Origin: an uncultured Stenotrophomonas sp.
GTDB taxonomy: Bacteria > Pseudomonadota > Gammaproteobacteria > Xanthomonadales > Xanthomonadaceae
Assembly: GCF_945952405.1 (NCBI RefSeq)
Contig: NZ_CAMFIA010000001.1
Span: 62,001-126,000 of the forward strand
Length of the DNA stretch: 64,000 nt
Direction of reading: 5' to 3'
Part shown: piece after piece, positions 18,170 to 26,300 of the stretch
Layout of the letters: every line of letters begins with the position of its first letter
Position numbering within the stretch: position 1 is the stretch's first letter
Made by a program: the position numbers and the translations under genes
The notes under the pieces: generated by a model
What the model was told of the DNA's origin: nothing
Databases searched by the model: none
Seen by the model: only the letters and a program-made list of their open reading frames with translations

Positions 18170-18736
18170 ATGCCTGTAACGCCGACCTCCCTTGCCGACC
18201 ACCTGCTCGTCGCGCTGCCGTCGCTGCTCGACGCGACCTTTGCCCGCAGCGTCGCGCTGATCTGTCAGCACGACGAGAACGGGGCGATGGGCGTGCTGGT
18301 CAACCAGCCTTCCGAATACACGCTGGGCGAAGTGCTCGCGCAGATGGACATCAGCACCGGTGACGGCGACCTGCAGGCGCGCATGGTGCTCAATGGCGGT
18401 CCGGTGCACCCCGAGCGTGGCTTCGTCATCCATGACGATGCGCGGGCGTGGGATTCCAGCCTGACCGTGGGTGAAGGCCTGTACCTGACCACCTCGCGCG
18501 ACATTCTCGAAGCGATGGCACGCGGTGAAGGCCCGGCCAACGCCGTGGTCACCCTCGGCTGTGCCGGGTGGGGCGCAGGGCAGCTGGAAAGCGAACTGTC
18601 CGAGAACAGCTGGCTGACCGTGCCGGCCGATGCCGAGCTGGTGTTCCAGCTGCCGCTGGAGCAGCGCTGGCAGGGGGCTGCCTCGCGCATCGGCGTCGAC
18701 CTGTTCCGTCTGACCGATTACAGCGGCCATGTCTGA
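18170..18736 (+). CDS. algH: YqgE/AlgH family protein
   Basis: A 188-residue protein of the YqgE/AlgH family (UPF0301). The family signatures are [21 protein letters not shown] at the N-terminus, [12 protein letters not shown], and [14 protein letters not shown]. AlgH was named from an alginate mutant in Pseudomonas, but its biochemical role is unknown. It overlaps ruvX by eight bases, the algH-ruvX order shared by most gammaproteobacteria. It starts 91 bp from the divergent DUF4153 start. Confidence 0.93.
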   Translation: MPVTPTSLADHLLVALPSLLDATFARSVALICQHDENGAMGVLVNQPSEYTLGEVLAQMDISTGDGDLQARMVLNGGPVHPERGFVIHDDARAWDSSLTVGEGLYLTTSRDILEAMARGEGPANAVVTLGCAGWGAGQLESELSENSWLTVPADAELVFQLPLEQRWQGAASRIGVDLFRLTDYSGHV

Positions 18737-19223
18737 GCCGGCGGCGCCCGCACCGGTTTCTCCTGCCCCGGCGATCCGCCGTGACGGCACCGTTCTCGGT
18801 TTCGATGTCGGCTCGCGGCGCATTGGCGTGGCCATCGGCAGTGCCTTCGCTGCGCATGCGCGCGCGGTGGCCGTGGTCGATGTGCACGGCAACGGCCCGG
18901 ACTGGGCTGCGATCGAACGCCTGCTCAAGGAATGGAAGCCCGATGGCCTGGTGGTCGGCGATCCGCTGACCCTGGACGGCCAGGACCAACCCAACCGCAA
19001 GCGTGCGCAGGGCTTTGCCCGCCAGCTGCGGGAACGCTTCAAGCTGCCGGTGGTGATGATCGACGAGCGTTCCAGCTCGGTCGAGGCCGCCCGCCGCTTC
19101 GCCGTCGAGCGCGCCGAAGGACGCAAGCGCCGTCGTGATGCGGCCGCACTCGATGCCGTGGCCGCGGCGGTGATCATCGACCGCTGGCTGTCGTCACCGG
19201 ACGACGCCACCCCCATTCCCTGA
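18729..19223 (+). CDS. ruvX: Putative pre-16S rRNA nuclease / RuvX (YqgF)
   Basis: A 164-residue RNase H-fold protein of the YqgF family. Acidic catalytic positions are seen at Asp26 ([14 protein letters not shown]), the Glu of [11 protein letters not shown] and the Asp of [14 protein letters not shown]. In E. coli the homologue is implicated in 16S rRNA 5'-end maturation, and a Holliday-junction role has also been proposed. The N-terminal 18 residues are a Pro/Ala-rich extension. The overlap with algH and the 16-base gap to pyrB indicate one transcript. Confidence 0.93.
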   Translation: MSEPAAPAPVSPAPAIRRDGTVLGFDVGSRRIGVAIGSAFAAHARAVAVVDVHGNGPDWAAIERLLKEWKPDGLVVGDPLTLDGQDQPNRKRAQGFARQLRERFKLPVVMIDERSSSVEAARRFAVERAEGRKRRRDAAALDAVAAAVIIDRWLSSPDDATPIP

Positions 19224-19239
19224 CTGCACGACTCCCGCC

Positions 19240-20190
19240 ATGACCGCCCAGCAAATCGATGCCTCCGGACGCCTGCGCCACCTGTTGACCCTTGAGGGCC
19301 TGCCGCGCGAAACCCTGCTGCAGCTGCTCGACCGGGCTGGGCAGATCCGCGATGCCGCGGTCGGCCGCGTTGGCAACAAGCGCCATGTGCTGGCCGGTTC
19401 GGCGGTATGCACGCTGTTCTTCGAGCCGTCCACCCGCACCCGCAGCTCGTTCCAGCTGGCCGCCCAGCGCCTGGGCGCCGACGTGCTGAACTTCGATGCC
19501 TCGACCTCGTCCACGCGCAAGGGCGAAACCGCCTGCGACACGCTGCGCAACCTGGAAGCGATGGGCGTGCGCGGCTTCGTGGTGCGCCATCCCGATGACG
19601 GCGCAGTGGCTGCACTGGCCGAAGCCGCGGGCGAGGGAACGGCGCTGATCAATGCCGGTGATGGCCGCAGTTCGCACCCGACCCAGGGCCTGCTCGACAT
19701 GCTGACCCTGCGCCAGGCCAAGGGCCCGGATTTCTCGAAGCTGAAGGTGGTGATCGTCGGCGACGTGAAGCACTCGCGCGTTGCCCGCACCGACCTGCAT
19801 GCCCTGCGCACGCTGGGCGTCGGCGAGATCCGCGTGTGCGGCCCGCAGTCGTTGCTGCCGGACGACGAGACCCTGAAGGGCTGCGTGGTCGGCGAAGATT
19901 TCGATGCGATGCTGGAAGGCGTCGATGCGCTGATGATGCTGCGCCTGCAGCGCGAGCGCATGGAAGAAGGCCTGGTGCCGTCGCTGGAGCAGTACCACGC
20001 CCAGTACGGCCTGACCCACCAGCGCCTGGCCCGCGCCGGCAAGGATGCCGCGGTGCTGCACCCGGGCCCGATCAATCGCGGCGTGGAAGTGACCGACGAA
20101 GTGGCCGACGGCCCGCAGTCGTGGGTGCTGCGCCAGGTCGCCAACGGCGTCGCCGTGCGCATGGCCGTGCTGGAAACCCTGCTGGGCTGA
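19240..20190 (+). CDS. pyrB: Aspartate carbamoyltransferase catalytic subunit
   Basis: A 316-residue enzyme that condenses carbamoyl phosphate with aspartate, the committed step of pyrimidine synthesis. The carbamoyl-phosphate loop FEPSTRTRSSF is present near residue 63, followed by the mobile STRKGET lysine loop, HPTQGLLDM, and the aspartate-side HPGPINRGVE. No regulatory pyrI is adjacent, and there is no pyrC-like gene directly downstream. Expression probably follows algH-ruvX. Confidence 0.97.
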   Translation: MTAQQIDASGRLRHLLTLEGLPRETLLQLLDRAGQIRDAAVGRVGNKRHVLAGSAVCTLFFEPSTRTRSSFQLAAQRLGADVLNFDASTSSTRKGETACDTLRNLEAMGVRGFVVRHPDDGAVAALAEAAGEGTALINAGDGRSSHPTQGLLDMLTLRQAKGPDFSKLKVVIVGDVKHSRVARTDLHALRTLGVGEIRVCGPQSLLPDDETLKGCVVGEDFDAMLEGVDALMMLRLQRERMEEGLVPSLEQYHAQYGLTHQRLARAGKDAAVLHPGPINRGVEVTDEVADGPQSWVLRQVANGVAVRMAVLETLLG

Positions 20191-20240
20191 GGTCCTTCAA
20201 CTGATCGTGCGGCGGGATTGATCTACCCGGCTCCGATCCG

Positions 20241-20267
20241 GTGGGTGCCGACCGTTGGTCGGCACTG
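20241..20267 (+). repeat. Left REP flanking the RAYT gene
   Basis: Foot GTGG followed by GTGCCGACC-GTT-GGTCGGCAC (stem 20245-20265) lies 107 bases before the RAYT start. Its 27-base context GGTGGGTGCCGACC...GCACT is repeated in inverted orientation at 20862-20888. Confidence 0.85.
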
Positions 20268-20373
20268 AACCATCAGCGCCGTGCTTCATCGGAACCTGGC
20301 CATGGAATGGCTACTGGCCTACCTGGGCCTTGCCTGATGGGAAACCACGGCAGCGGAGTGCACGCTCATCGCC

Positions 20374-20793
20374 ATGAACCGTGCACGCCTGAGGCTCGGC
20401 CGCCACTCCCAGAGCGGTCAGTCCTACATCCTGACGACCATCACACTAGGGCGTCGGCGCTGTTTCGACGATGCTGCCGTGGCCCAGGTAGTGATGGACG
20501 TCATCCGTCGTATGGACGATGAAGGCTTGACGTATGCGCTTGCCTACGTGGTCATGCCGGACCATATCCACTGGCTTGCGGAGTTGCGTGCGTTCTCGCT
20601 GGACTACGTCATGCAACGCTTCAAATCGAGCAGTGCATTGCGGATCAACCGCATGCTGGGCCGATCAGGTCGATTCTGGCAATCGAGCTATCACGATCAC
20701 GCGATCCGTTCCTGCGAATCGCTGTTCCGCCACGCAATGTACGTCATGGGCAATCCGGTCAGGGCAAGCCTGGCGAGTTGTCTGGGAGAGTAA
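20374..20793 (+). CDS. REP-associated tyrosine transposase (RAYT)
   Basis: A 139-residue IS200/IS605-like Y1 transposase of the RAYT class, which processes single-stranded REP DNA. The HUH motif is His64-Ile-His66 in VVMPDHIHWL. The catalytic tyrosine is Tyr123 in AMYVMGNPVRASL. The mid-protein Arg/Trp residues RFWQSSYHDH match the family. All catalytic residues are intact, so it looks functional. The gene lies between two REPs in opposite orientation (20241-20267 and 20862-20888), the usual RAYT/REP arrangement. It has no good Shine-Dalgarno, which fits low expression. RAYTs are single-copy, domesticated genes rather than free insertion sequences. Confidence 0.93.
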   Translation: MNRARLRLGRHSQSGQSYILTTITLGRRRCFDDAAVAQVVMDVIRRMDDEGLTYALAYVVMPDHIHWLAELRAFSLDYVMQRFKSSSALRINRMLGRSGRFWQSSYHDHAIRSCESLFRHAMYVMGNPVRASLASCLGE

Positions 20794-20861
20794 CCGCATG
20801 CCTGGTGCCGATGGGAGATTGAAGGGCAGTTCAAGGCAGGGGAGCATTCTGGAGCGAAGCG

Positions 20862-20888
20862 ATAGTGCCGACCAACGGTCGGCACCCA
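20862..20888 (-). repeat. Right REP flanking the RAYT gene, inverted
   Basis: On the minus strand it reads GTGG-GTGCCGACC-GTT-GGTCGGCAC-T (stem 20865-20885). It is identical over 27 bases to the left REP but inverted. It lies 68 bases past the RAYT stop and 13 bases before the convergent esterase stop. Confidence 0.85.
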
Positions 20889-20901
20889 CCCAAGGTGGGG
20901 T

Positions 20902-21714
20902 TCAGCGCTTCTGCGCGAACAGCCATGCCCACAGGGCCGGGTCTGCGTAGGTGGCATCCCAGGCGTTGTGGTTGCCCTCCGGGTATTCGGTGTAGCGCAC
21001 ATCGCGCGCGGCGGCCGCCTGGAAGGCGCCGTGCAACCTGCGGTCATCCTCTGGCGGCACCACATCATCCTGCGCGCCGTGGAAGATCCAGATCGGCGTG
21101 TGCTGCAGCCGCCTGGCGATCACCGCATACGGATCGGATTCCTGCGCGACCTGCTTGACGAACAGGGCGGGCCGCTTCGCGCGGGGGGCCAGCACCGCGC
21201 CGCACACCGGCACGATCGCGGCAAAGCGGTGCGGGTCGTCCAGGGCGATGTTCCAGCTGCCGTAGCCGCCCATCGACATGCCGGTCAGGTACTGGCGCGC
21301 GGGGTCGGCACCGAATTCGGCAATCGTCGCGTCCAGCGCGGCCACCGCCATGCGGTTGTTGCGGCCACTCCATTCCGAATGGCGCGCGGCCTGCGGGAAC
21401 ACCACCAGTGCCGGGAAATCAGCATGCTCGCGCAGGTAGGGGCCCAGTCCCGAATAGGTCTGCTTGACGCCATCGACGCCGCGTTCGCCCGAGCCGTGCA
21501 GGAACAGGATCACCGGGACCGGCGGCGCGGTCGGGTGCGCCGGATTCCGGGCCTGCAGGCTGGCAGGAATGAACACCTGGTAGTAGGCGGTTTCTCCGTC
21601 CACCTTCACCGCGCGGGCTTCGAAGCGTCCATGCGGGGTATCCGGTAGCGAGGCACAACCGGTCATCATCAGAAAGGCCAGCAGTGGCAGCCAGCGCGAC
21701 ATCGAACGGACCAT
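20902..21714 (-). CDS. Lipoprotein esterase, dienelactone/PHB-depolymerase-like
   Basis: A 270-residue alpha/beta hydrolase with a lipoprotein signal (LLAFLMMTGCAS, lipid Cys about residue 20). The oxyanion region is ILFLHGSGERG. The nucleophile elbow is GMSMGGYGSW, the acid is probably Asp in GAQDDVVPP, and the His is in EGNHNAWD. The layout (phospholipase/carboxylesterase-like, with a wide pocket) suits feruloyl-, acetylxylan- or polyester-type esters. Substrate not known. ATG 21714 has GGGAAC seven bases upstream. It is convergent with RAYT and not part of a visible operon. Confidence 0.88.
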   Translation of the reverse strand: MVRSMSRWLPLLAFLMMTGCASLPDTPHGRFEARAVKVDGETAYYQVFIPASLQARNPAHPTAPPVPVILFLHGSGERGVDGVKQTYSGLGPYLREHADFPALVVFPQAARHSEWSGRNNRMAVAALDATIAEFGADPARQYLTGMSMGGYGSWNIALDDPHRFAAIVPVCGAVLAPRAKRPALFVKQVAQESDPYAVIARRLQHTPIWIFHGAQDDVVPPEDDRRLHGAFQAAAARDVRYTEYPEGNHNAWDATYADPALWAWLFAQKR

Positions 21715-21785
21715 GGGCGTTCCCGAAGCGGCAGGATCGCCTGCATCGTAGTCCGCTCGGGGTCAACGCGGCATCATGCGCCGCG

Positions 21786-22052
21786 TCACTGCGGGCGCGG
21801 GAAGCTGGCGATGATGTCCAGCTGCTCCTGGGCTTCGGCATTGCCTTCGGCGGCCGCTGCCTGCACCTGCGCCATGTCCGGGTGCAGCACCACCAGCAGC
21901 GGGTTCTCGCAGACCGGGCAGTCGTACTCGGTGGCGTCCTCGTCCAGCTCCATTACCATGGCGCGCGAACTGCCCTTCCACTCGCAGGCCGGGCAGCTGT
22001 GCTGCTGGTCGCGCCAGCCGGGCTGGAAGTAGTTTTCGATCGTCGTTGCCAT
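21786..22052 (-). CDS. Small zinc-ribbon protein (CPxC...CPxC)
   Basis: An 88-residue protein with two CPxC knuckles: CPAC near residue 20 and CPVC near residue 45, separated by an acidic stretch (ELDEDATEYD). The C-terminal half is a helical Ala/Glu/Gln-rich tail. It probably binds one zinc ion. The function is unknown, and it is not part of a ribosomal or transcription family that I recognise. It lies 60 bases after mgtE on the same strand and may be co-transcribed. Confidence 0.75.
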   Translation of the reverse strand: MATTIENYFQPGWRDQQHSCPACEWKGSSRAMVMELDEDATEYDCPVCENPLLVVLHPDMAQVQAAAAEGNAEAQEQLDIIASFPRPQ

Positions 22053-22112
22053 GGGGGTTCCAGTTGGGGTCGGGGCGGCGCCCCGCGCGGCGGGGTCCGG
22101 CCCTGGGTACGG

Positions 22113-23474
22113 TCAGTGCAGCAGGACCAGGGTGGCCAGGCCGAGGAAGGTGAAAAAGCCCATCGAGTCGGTCACGGCGGTCAGGAAGATGCCGCTGGCC
22201 AATGCCGGGTCGAAGCCGAAGCGTTTCAGGGTCAGCGGCACCAGCACGCCGGCCAGCGCGGCGAACAGCAGGTTGCAGGTCAGCGCGATGGCGATCACCG
22301 CCGACAGCCCGGGCGAGTGGAACCAGGCCAGCACGATCAGGCCCAGGACCGAGCCCAGCAACAGGCCGTTGAGCGCGGCCACGCGCACCTCCTTCCACAA
22401 CAGCGTGCGCGCATTGGAGGCGCCCACCTGGCCCAGCGCGAGGCCGCGCACCATCAGTGCCAGCACCTGGGTGCCGGCATTGCCGCCGAGGCCGGCGACG
22501 ATCGGCATCAGCACCGCCAGCGCCACCAGCTTGTCGATGGTGCCCTCGAAGTGGCCGACCACGCTGGACGCCAGGAAGGCGGTGCACAGGTTCACCGACA
22601 GCCACATCAGGCGGCGGCGCATTGCGCGCCAGACCGGGCTGAACAGGTCCTCGTCCTCGTCCAGGCCGGCGGCGCCCAGCGCCTGGTGCTCGGCCTGGCC
22701 GCGGATGATGTCGACCACGTCATCGATGGTGATGCGGCCGACCAGGATGTTGTTCTCGTCCACCACCGGTGCGGAGATCCAGTCATGGTCGGAGAACTGG
22801 CGGGCCACTTCCTGGTCGCTCTCGCCGACATCGATGGCCGGCTGCTCGTCGTCGATCAGGCGGTTGATCGGCGTGGTGTCCTCGTGGGTCACCAGTGCCG
22901 CCAGTGACACCCGGCCGAGATACTGGTGTCGCCGGCTGACCACGAACAGGTGGTCGGTGTGGTCCGGCAGTTCGCCGCGCAGGCGCAGGTAACGCAGCAC
23001 CACATCGACATTGACGTCGGCGCGCACGGTCACCACGTCCGGGTTCATCAGGCGGCCGGCGCTGTCCTCGGGATAGGACAGCACCTGCTCCAGGCGCTCG
23101 CGGTTCTCGCGGTCCATCGACTTGAGGACTTCGTCGATGACCGTATCCGGCAGGTCCTCGACCAGGTCGGCCAGATCGTCGATGTCCAGGTCTTCGACCG
23201 CGGCGATGATCTCGTCCGGGTCCATGTCGGCGAGCAGGCTTTCGCGCACGTCTTCACCGACGTGGACCAGCACCTCGCCGTCGTCTTCGGGATCGACCAG
23301 GCCCCACACCACCTCGCGCTTGCCCGGAGGCAGCGATTCGAGCAGGTTGCCGATCTCGGCCGGGGCGAGGGTGTTGACCAGGCGACGTACCGGGCCCAGC
23401 CGTCCGCTGTCCAGTGCATCGGACAGCATCCGCAGTTGGCGCGCAGTCTTGTCGTGGCGTACAGCTTCAGCCAT
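22113..23474 (-). CDS. mgtE: Magnesium transporter MgtE
   Basis: A 453-residue Mg2+ channel. The layout is standard: an N-terminal superhelical sensor domain (about 1-130), two CBS domains (about 135-255), a connecting helix, and five transmembrane helices in the last 180 residues. The pore-lining segment contains PIVAGLGGNAGTQ, and the acidic SPGLSAVIAIAL and DSMGFFTFLG segments match the family. In characterised homologues the cytosolic domains close the channel when Mg2+ is high. ATG 23474 is preferred over a longer frame to 23525 because GGGAG lies just upstream. It is downstream of the PTS genes, an order common in proteobacteria. Confidence 0.95.
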   Translation of the reverse strand: MAEAVRHDKTARQLRMLSDALDSGRLGPVRRLVNTLAPAEIGNLLESLPPGKREVVWGLVDPEDDGEVLVHVGEDVRESLLADMDPDEIIAAVEDLDIDDLADLVEDLPDTVIDEVLKSMDRENRERLEQVLSYPEDSAGRLMNPDVVTVRADVNVDVVLRYLRLRGELPDHTDHLFVVSRRHQYLGRVSLAALVTHEDTTPINRLIDDEQPAIDVGESDQEVARQFSDHDWISAPVVDENNILVGRITIDDVVDIIRGQAEHQALGAAGLDEDEDLFSPVWRAMRRRLMWLSVNLCTAFLASSVVGHFEGTIDKLVALAVLMPIVAGLGGNAGTQVLALMVRGLALGQVGASNARTLLWKEVRVAALNGLLLGSVLGLIVLAWFHSPGLSAVIAIALTCNLLFAALAGVLVPLTLKRFGFDPALASGIFLTAVTDSMGFFTFLGLATLVLLH

Positions 23475-23588
23475 CGCAGCTCCCGCGGGATAAGAAAAGC
23501 CGCGATCCCGGCAAGGATGCGGCAACAGGGGTGTTCAGCGCGTCATTATCGCAAGGTGATGTTTCAACGCATAGCCGCCGGGTGGTGG

Positions 23589-23612
23589 TGCCGGCCAGCG
23601 TCCGGCACTACC
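23589..23612 (-). repeat. SMAG/REP element between ptsI and mgtE
   Basis: Reads GTAGTGCCGG-ACGCTGG-CCGGCAC on the minus strand, with one mismatch shortening the stem to 6-7 bp. It lies 7 bases beyond the ptsI stop and 114 bases before mgtE, so it could separate expression of the two genes. Confidence 0.75.
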
Positions 23613-23619
23613 TCGGCAG

Positions 23620-25389
23620 TCAGGGCGTATCCGCCACCAGCGCCAGCCAGCGCTCGATGGCGCGGCGGTCACGCGCGGCCAGCAGCTTCGGCGCGCGCGC
23701 GCGCAGCGTGGCCAGGTCGGCCTCGCGGATCGCCCGGCGCACCTCCAGCAGGGTGCCGGGGTGCAGGCTGAACTCGGTCAGGCCCAGCGCCAGCAGCAGC
23801 GGGGTCATCCGCGCGTCGCCGGCGATCTCGCCGCAGACCGCCACCGGGATGCGATGGCGCGCGCCGGTCTCGATGACCACCTGCAGCAGCCGCAGCACGG
23901 CCGGGTGCAGCGGTGAATACAACTCGCCCAGTGCCTCGTTGTTGCGGTCTGCGGCCAGCAGGTACTGCACCAGATCGTTGGTGCCGATCGACAGGAAGTC
24001 GACCAGGTCGATGAAGCTCTCCAGGGCCAGCGCGGCCGCCGGTACCTCGATCATCGCGCCCAGCGGTACATGCTCGGACACCATGTGGCCTTCGCCACGC
24101 AGCTGTTCGCTCAGCTTGAGCATGCGCCGGCGCACCGCCAGCAGTTCCTCGCGGGTGCTGACCATCGGCACCAGCACGCGCAGCTTGCCGTAGGCCGAGG
24201 CGCGCAGGATCGCGCGCAGCTGGGTGTCGGCCACCTTCGGCCGGGCCAGCGACAGGCGCACGCCGCGCAGCCCCAGTGCCGGGTTTTCTTCGTTGCTGAG
24301 GGTCAGGCCGGTGCGATCGGCCTTGTCCGCACCGAGGTCGAGGGTGCGGATGGTGACCGGCCGCCCGCTCATGCCGAGCGCGGCGTCGCGGTAGGTCTGG
24401 AACTGCTCTTCTTCGTCCGGCAGTTCATTGCGCTGCAGGAACAGGAATTCGGTGCGGTACAGGCCCAGCCCATGCGCGCCGAGTGCGTGGGCCTGGGTGA
24501 CGTCCTCCAGCGATTCGGCATTGGCCAGCAGCGCGATGTCGACCTGGTCGCGGGTGCGGCTGGGCTTGCTGCGCAGGCGGCCGAGTTCGCGCTGCTCGCG
24601 CGCGTGCTCCTTCAGCCGTGCGCGGTAGTCGCGCAGGTTGTCGGCCTGCGGGTTGGCGGTGATGCTGCCGTCGGCGCCGTCGATGATCAGCACGTCGCCA
24701 TCGGCGATGCGGCTGAGCAGCTGCGGCACGTTGACGATCAGCGGCAGGTGCAGGCTGCGCGCGAGGATGGCGCTGTGCGACAGCGCACTGCCGGCGGCGG
24801 TGACGATGCCGACCACGCCCTGGGCCTGCAGCTGTGCCAGTTCGGAGGGGGCGATGTTGTCGCAGACCAGGATTTCGCCGGCCAGGCCTTTCACCGCCGG
24901 CGGGCGTTCGGGCTGCAGGAAGGCGTGGATGCGGCCGATCACATGGTCGAGGTCATCCATGCGGCTCTTCAGGTAGGCATCGTCCATGCCATCGAAGACC
25001 TTGGCCAGGCGGTCACGCTGCAGGCGCAGCGCGTAGCCGGCGCTGTACGGGCCACTGCGGATCAGCTCGTCCAGGCCATACAGCAGCTCGGGGTCGTCCA
25101 GCAGCAGGGCATGCAGGTCGAGGAACTCGCCCACTTCCTGGTTCAGCGCGCCATGCAGGCGCTGGCGCAGTTCGTGCATTTCCGCGCGCGCAGCGTCCAG
25201 CGCACGGTGCAGGCGGGCCAGTTCGGCCTCGACCTGGCTGCTGGCGACGCGTTGCTCGGCGACTTCCAGTGCATGCGGCAGGCGCACGCGCGCGCGGCCC
25301 ATCGCCGTACCGCGTGCCGCGCCGTGACCGGCCAGCAGCTGTACCGGCCGCTGGCCGGAAGGGATTTGGCCGGCACGTGCACGCGGCAC
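23620..25389 (-). CDS. ptsI: PTS phosphotransferase Enzyme I
   Basis: A 589-residue Enzyme I that takes phosphate from phosphoenolpyruvate and passes it to HPr. The N-terminal HPr-binding and phosphohistidine domain has His205 in GSALSHSAILARSLHLP. The PEP-binding barrel follows, with GLGLYRTEFLFL, the FLSIGTNDLVQYLLA segment and the active-site Cys502 in VAVCGEIAGD. Unlike PtsP there is no N-terminal GAF domain, so this is ordinary EI. It begins 2 bases after ptsH and lies in a PTS cluster without any sugar permease. Confidence 0.95.
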   Translation of the reverse strand: MPRARAGQIPSGQRPVQLLAGHGAARGTAMGRARVRLPHALEVAEQRVASSQVEAELARLHRALDAARAEMHELRQRLHGALNQEVGEFLDLHALLLDDPELLYGLDELIRSGPYSAGYALRLQRDRLAKVFDGMDDAYLKSRMDDLDHVIGRIHAFLQPERPPAVKGLAGEILVCDNIAPSELAQLQAQGVVGIVTAAGSALSHSAILARSLHLPLIVNVPQLLSRIADGDVLIIDGADGSITANPQADNLRDYRARLKEHAREQRELGRLRSKPSRTRDQVDIALLANAESLEDVTQAHALGAHGLGLYRTEFLFLQRNELPDEEEQFQTYRDAALGMSGRPVTIRTLDLGADKADRTGLTLSNEENPALGLRGVRLSLARPKVADTQLRAILRASAYGKLRVLVPMVSTREELLAVRRRMLKLSEQLRGEGHMVSEHVPLGAMIEVPAAALALESFIDLVDFLSIGTNDLVQYLLAADRNNEALGELYSPLHPAVLRLLQVVIETGARHRIPVAVCGEIAGDARMTPLLLALGLTEFSLHPGTLLEVRRAIREADLATLRARAPKLLAARDRRAIERWLALVADTP

Positions 25390-25391
25390 GC

Positions 25392-25661
25392 TCAGCTGTC
25401 CTCGTCGAAACGGCGTTCGAACAGGCCGACCACCGCCTCCATCGCGGCGGCTTCGTCCTCGCCGTTGATGCGCACCGTGACCGGGGTGCCCTGGCCGGCG
25501 GCCAGCAGCATCACGCCCATGATGCTCTTGGCGTTGATCTCACGGCCCTTGGCGGCCATGGTCACGTTGCAGCGGAACGGCGCCAGGGTCTGCACCAGCT
25601 TGGCGGTGGCCCGGGCGTGCAGGCCCAGGCGGTTGCTGACGGTGAGTTCTCGTTCAAGCAT
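25392..25661 (-). CDS. ptsH: Phosphocarrier protein HPr
   Basis: An 89-residue phosphocarrier. It has both phosphorylation sites: His15 (GLHARATAK), phosphorylated by EI, and Ser46 (NAKSIMGVM), the residue phosphorylated by HPr kinase. The presence of hprK 1.5 kb upstream makes Ser46 meaningful here. HPr can pass phosphate to the EIIA-Man and EIIA-Ntr partners encoded in the same region. Overlaps the EIIA gene by 8 bases. Confidence 0.97.
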   Translation of the reverse strand: MLERELTVSNRLGLHARATAKLVQTLAPFRCNVTMAAKGREINAKSIMGVMLLAAGQGTPVTVRINGEDEAAAMEAVVGLFERRFDEDS

Positions 25662-26046
25662 CGTCGACTATCGCTCCATTACGGGTACCCGCCGCGGCTG
25701 TGGCGGGCAGTTGATCCAGTCCCTGTTCCGGATAATTCATCACCCGCAGCAACATCGGCAGGCTCAGCGCCGACACCCGGCGAACCGGGGTCCCCAGCCG
25801 GGCCAGCTGCCCGGCAAGGTTGGCGGGGCTGGCGCCGTACAGGTCGGTCAGGATCAGCACGCCTTCACCACTGTCGACCCGCCGCAGGGCGGCCGAGGCG
25901 AGCGGGAGCAGGACGTCCAGGTCTGCGTCGAACGGTACTTCGAAAGCTTCGGTCTTCAGCGGCAATTGCCGCAGGAGCCGGGTCGCCACGTCGAGCAGGG
26001 CGGTCCCGACCCCGGGATGTGTTACGAGGAGAATGCCACAGGTCAT
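25654..26046 (-). CDS. Mannose-family PTS EIIA component
   Basis: A 130-residue EIIA of the mannose superfamily (PF03610). His10 (VTHPGVG) is the predicted phosphorylation site. The DLYGASPAN motif around residues 68-76 is typical of the ManX/AgaF/EIIA-Man fold. No EIIB, EIIC or EIID is present here, so it is likely a regulatory acceptor rather than a transporter part. It overlaps ptsH by 8 bases. The Shine-Dalgarno is weak. Confidence 0.93.
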   Translation of the reverse strand: MTCGILLVTHPGVGTALLDVATRLLRQLPLKTEAFEVPFDADLDVLLPLASAALRRVDSGEGVLILTDLYGASPANLAGQLARLGTPVRRVSALSLPMLLRVMNYPEQGLDQLPATAAAGTRNGAIVDDA

Positions 26047-26124
26047 TACTGCACGTTAACAGGTCAAGGTGAATCGGCGATAGCAGCAGAAGAGGGGTAC
26101 TGTGTCCCGTATTCAGTGTTGCTC

Positions 26125-26161
26125 GGGTCAGGGCCCTTTTCTGTTGAGAAGGATCCGGCCC
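26125..26161 (+). repeat. Degenerate GGGTC...CCC hairpin repeat
   Basis: GGGTCAGGGCCCTTTTC-N4-GAGAAGGATCCGGCCC forms a long imperfect stem and is followed shortly by TTTTTT (26168-26173). It resembles the two hairpins at 55037-55127 (GGGGTC...TTCC-N3-GGAA...GACCCC), so it seems to be a diverged member of the same repeat family. Confidence 0.6.
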
Positions 26162-26189
26162 TCTCCGTTTTTCGATACCTGACACATCC

Positions 26190-26237
26190 ATCCACGCATG
26201 GCGTGGATCTACCGTGTCGGCCAGGGCCGACACCTAC
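26190..26237 (-). repeat. Pair of SMAG/REP palindromes upstream of the EIIA gene
   Basis: Both elements have minus-strand GTAG feet. One (26190-26212) is GTAGATCCACGCCATGCGTGGAT. The other (26214-26237) is GTAG-GTGTCGGCC-CT-GGCCGACAC, a 9-bp stem. They are 1 base apart and lie between rapZ and the EIIA gene. Together with 26125-26161 they fill most of the 254-bp gap. Confidence 0.8.
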
Positions 26238-26300
26238 CAACAGCGGCAGAAATCTGCCAGTGGCCTCGGTGGGGGCCGGGCGCAGCCCGGCCGTGCCCGC

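Noticed and set aside
20374..20793. Insertion sequence IS200
   Set aside because: The gene is of the RAYT class with REP flanks. There are no IS ends, no target duplication and no accessory tnpB.
25335..25370. REP-like CCGGCCGCTGGCCGG inside ptsI
   Set aside because: It lies in the coding sequence of Enzyme I (RPVQLLAG region), has no GTAG foot, and the codons are conserved in function.
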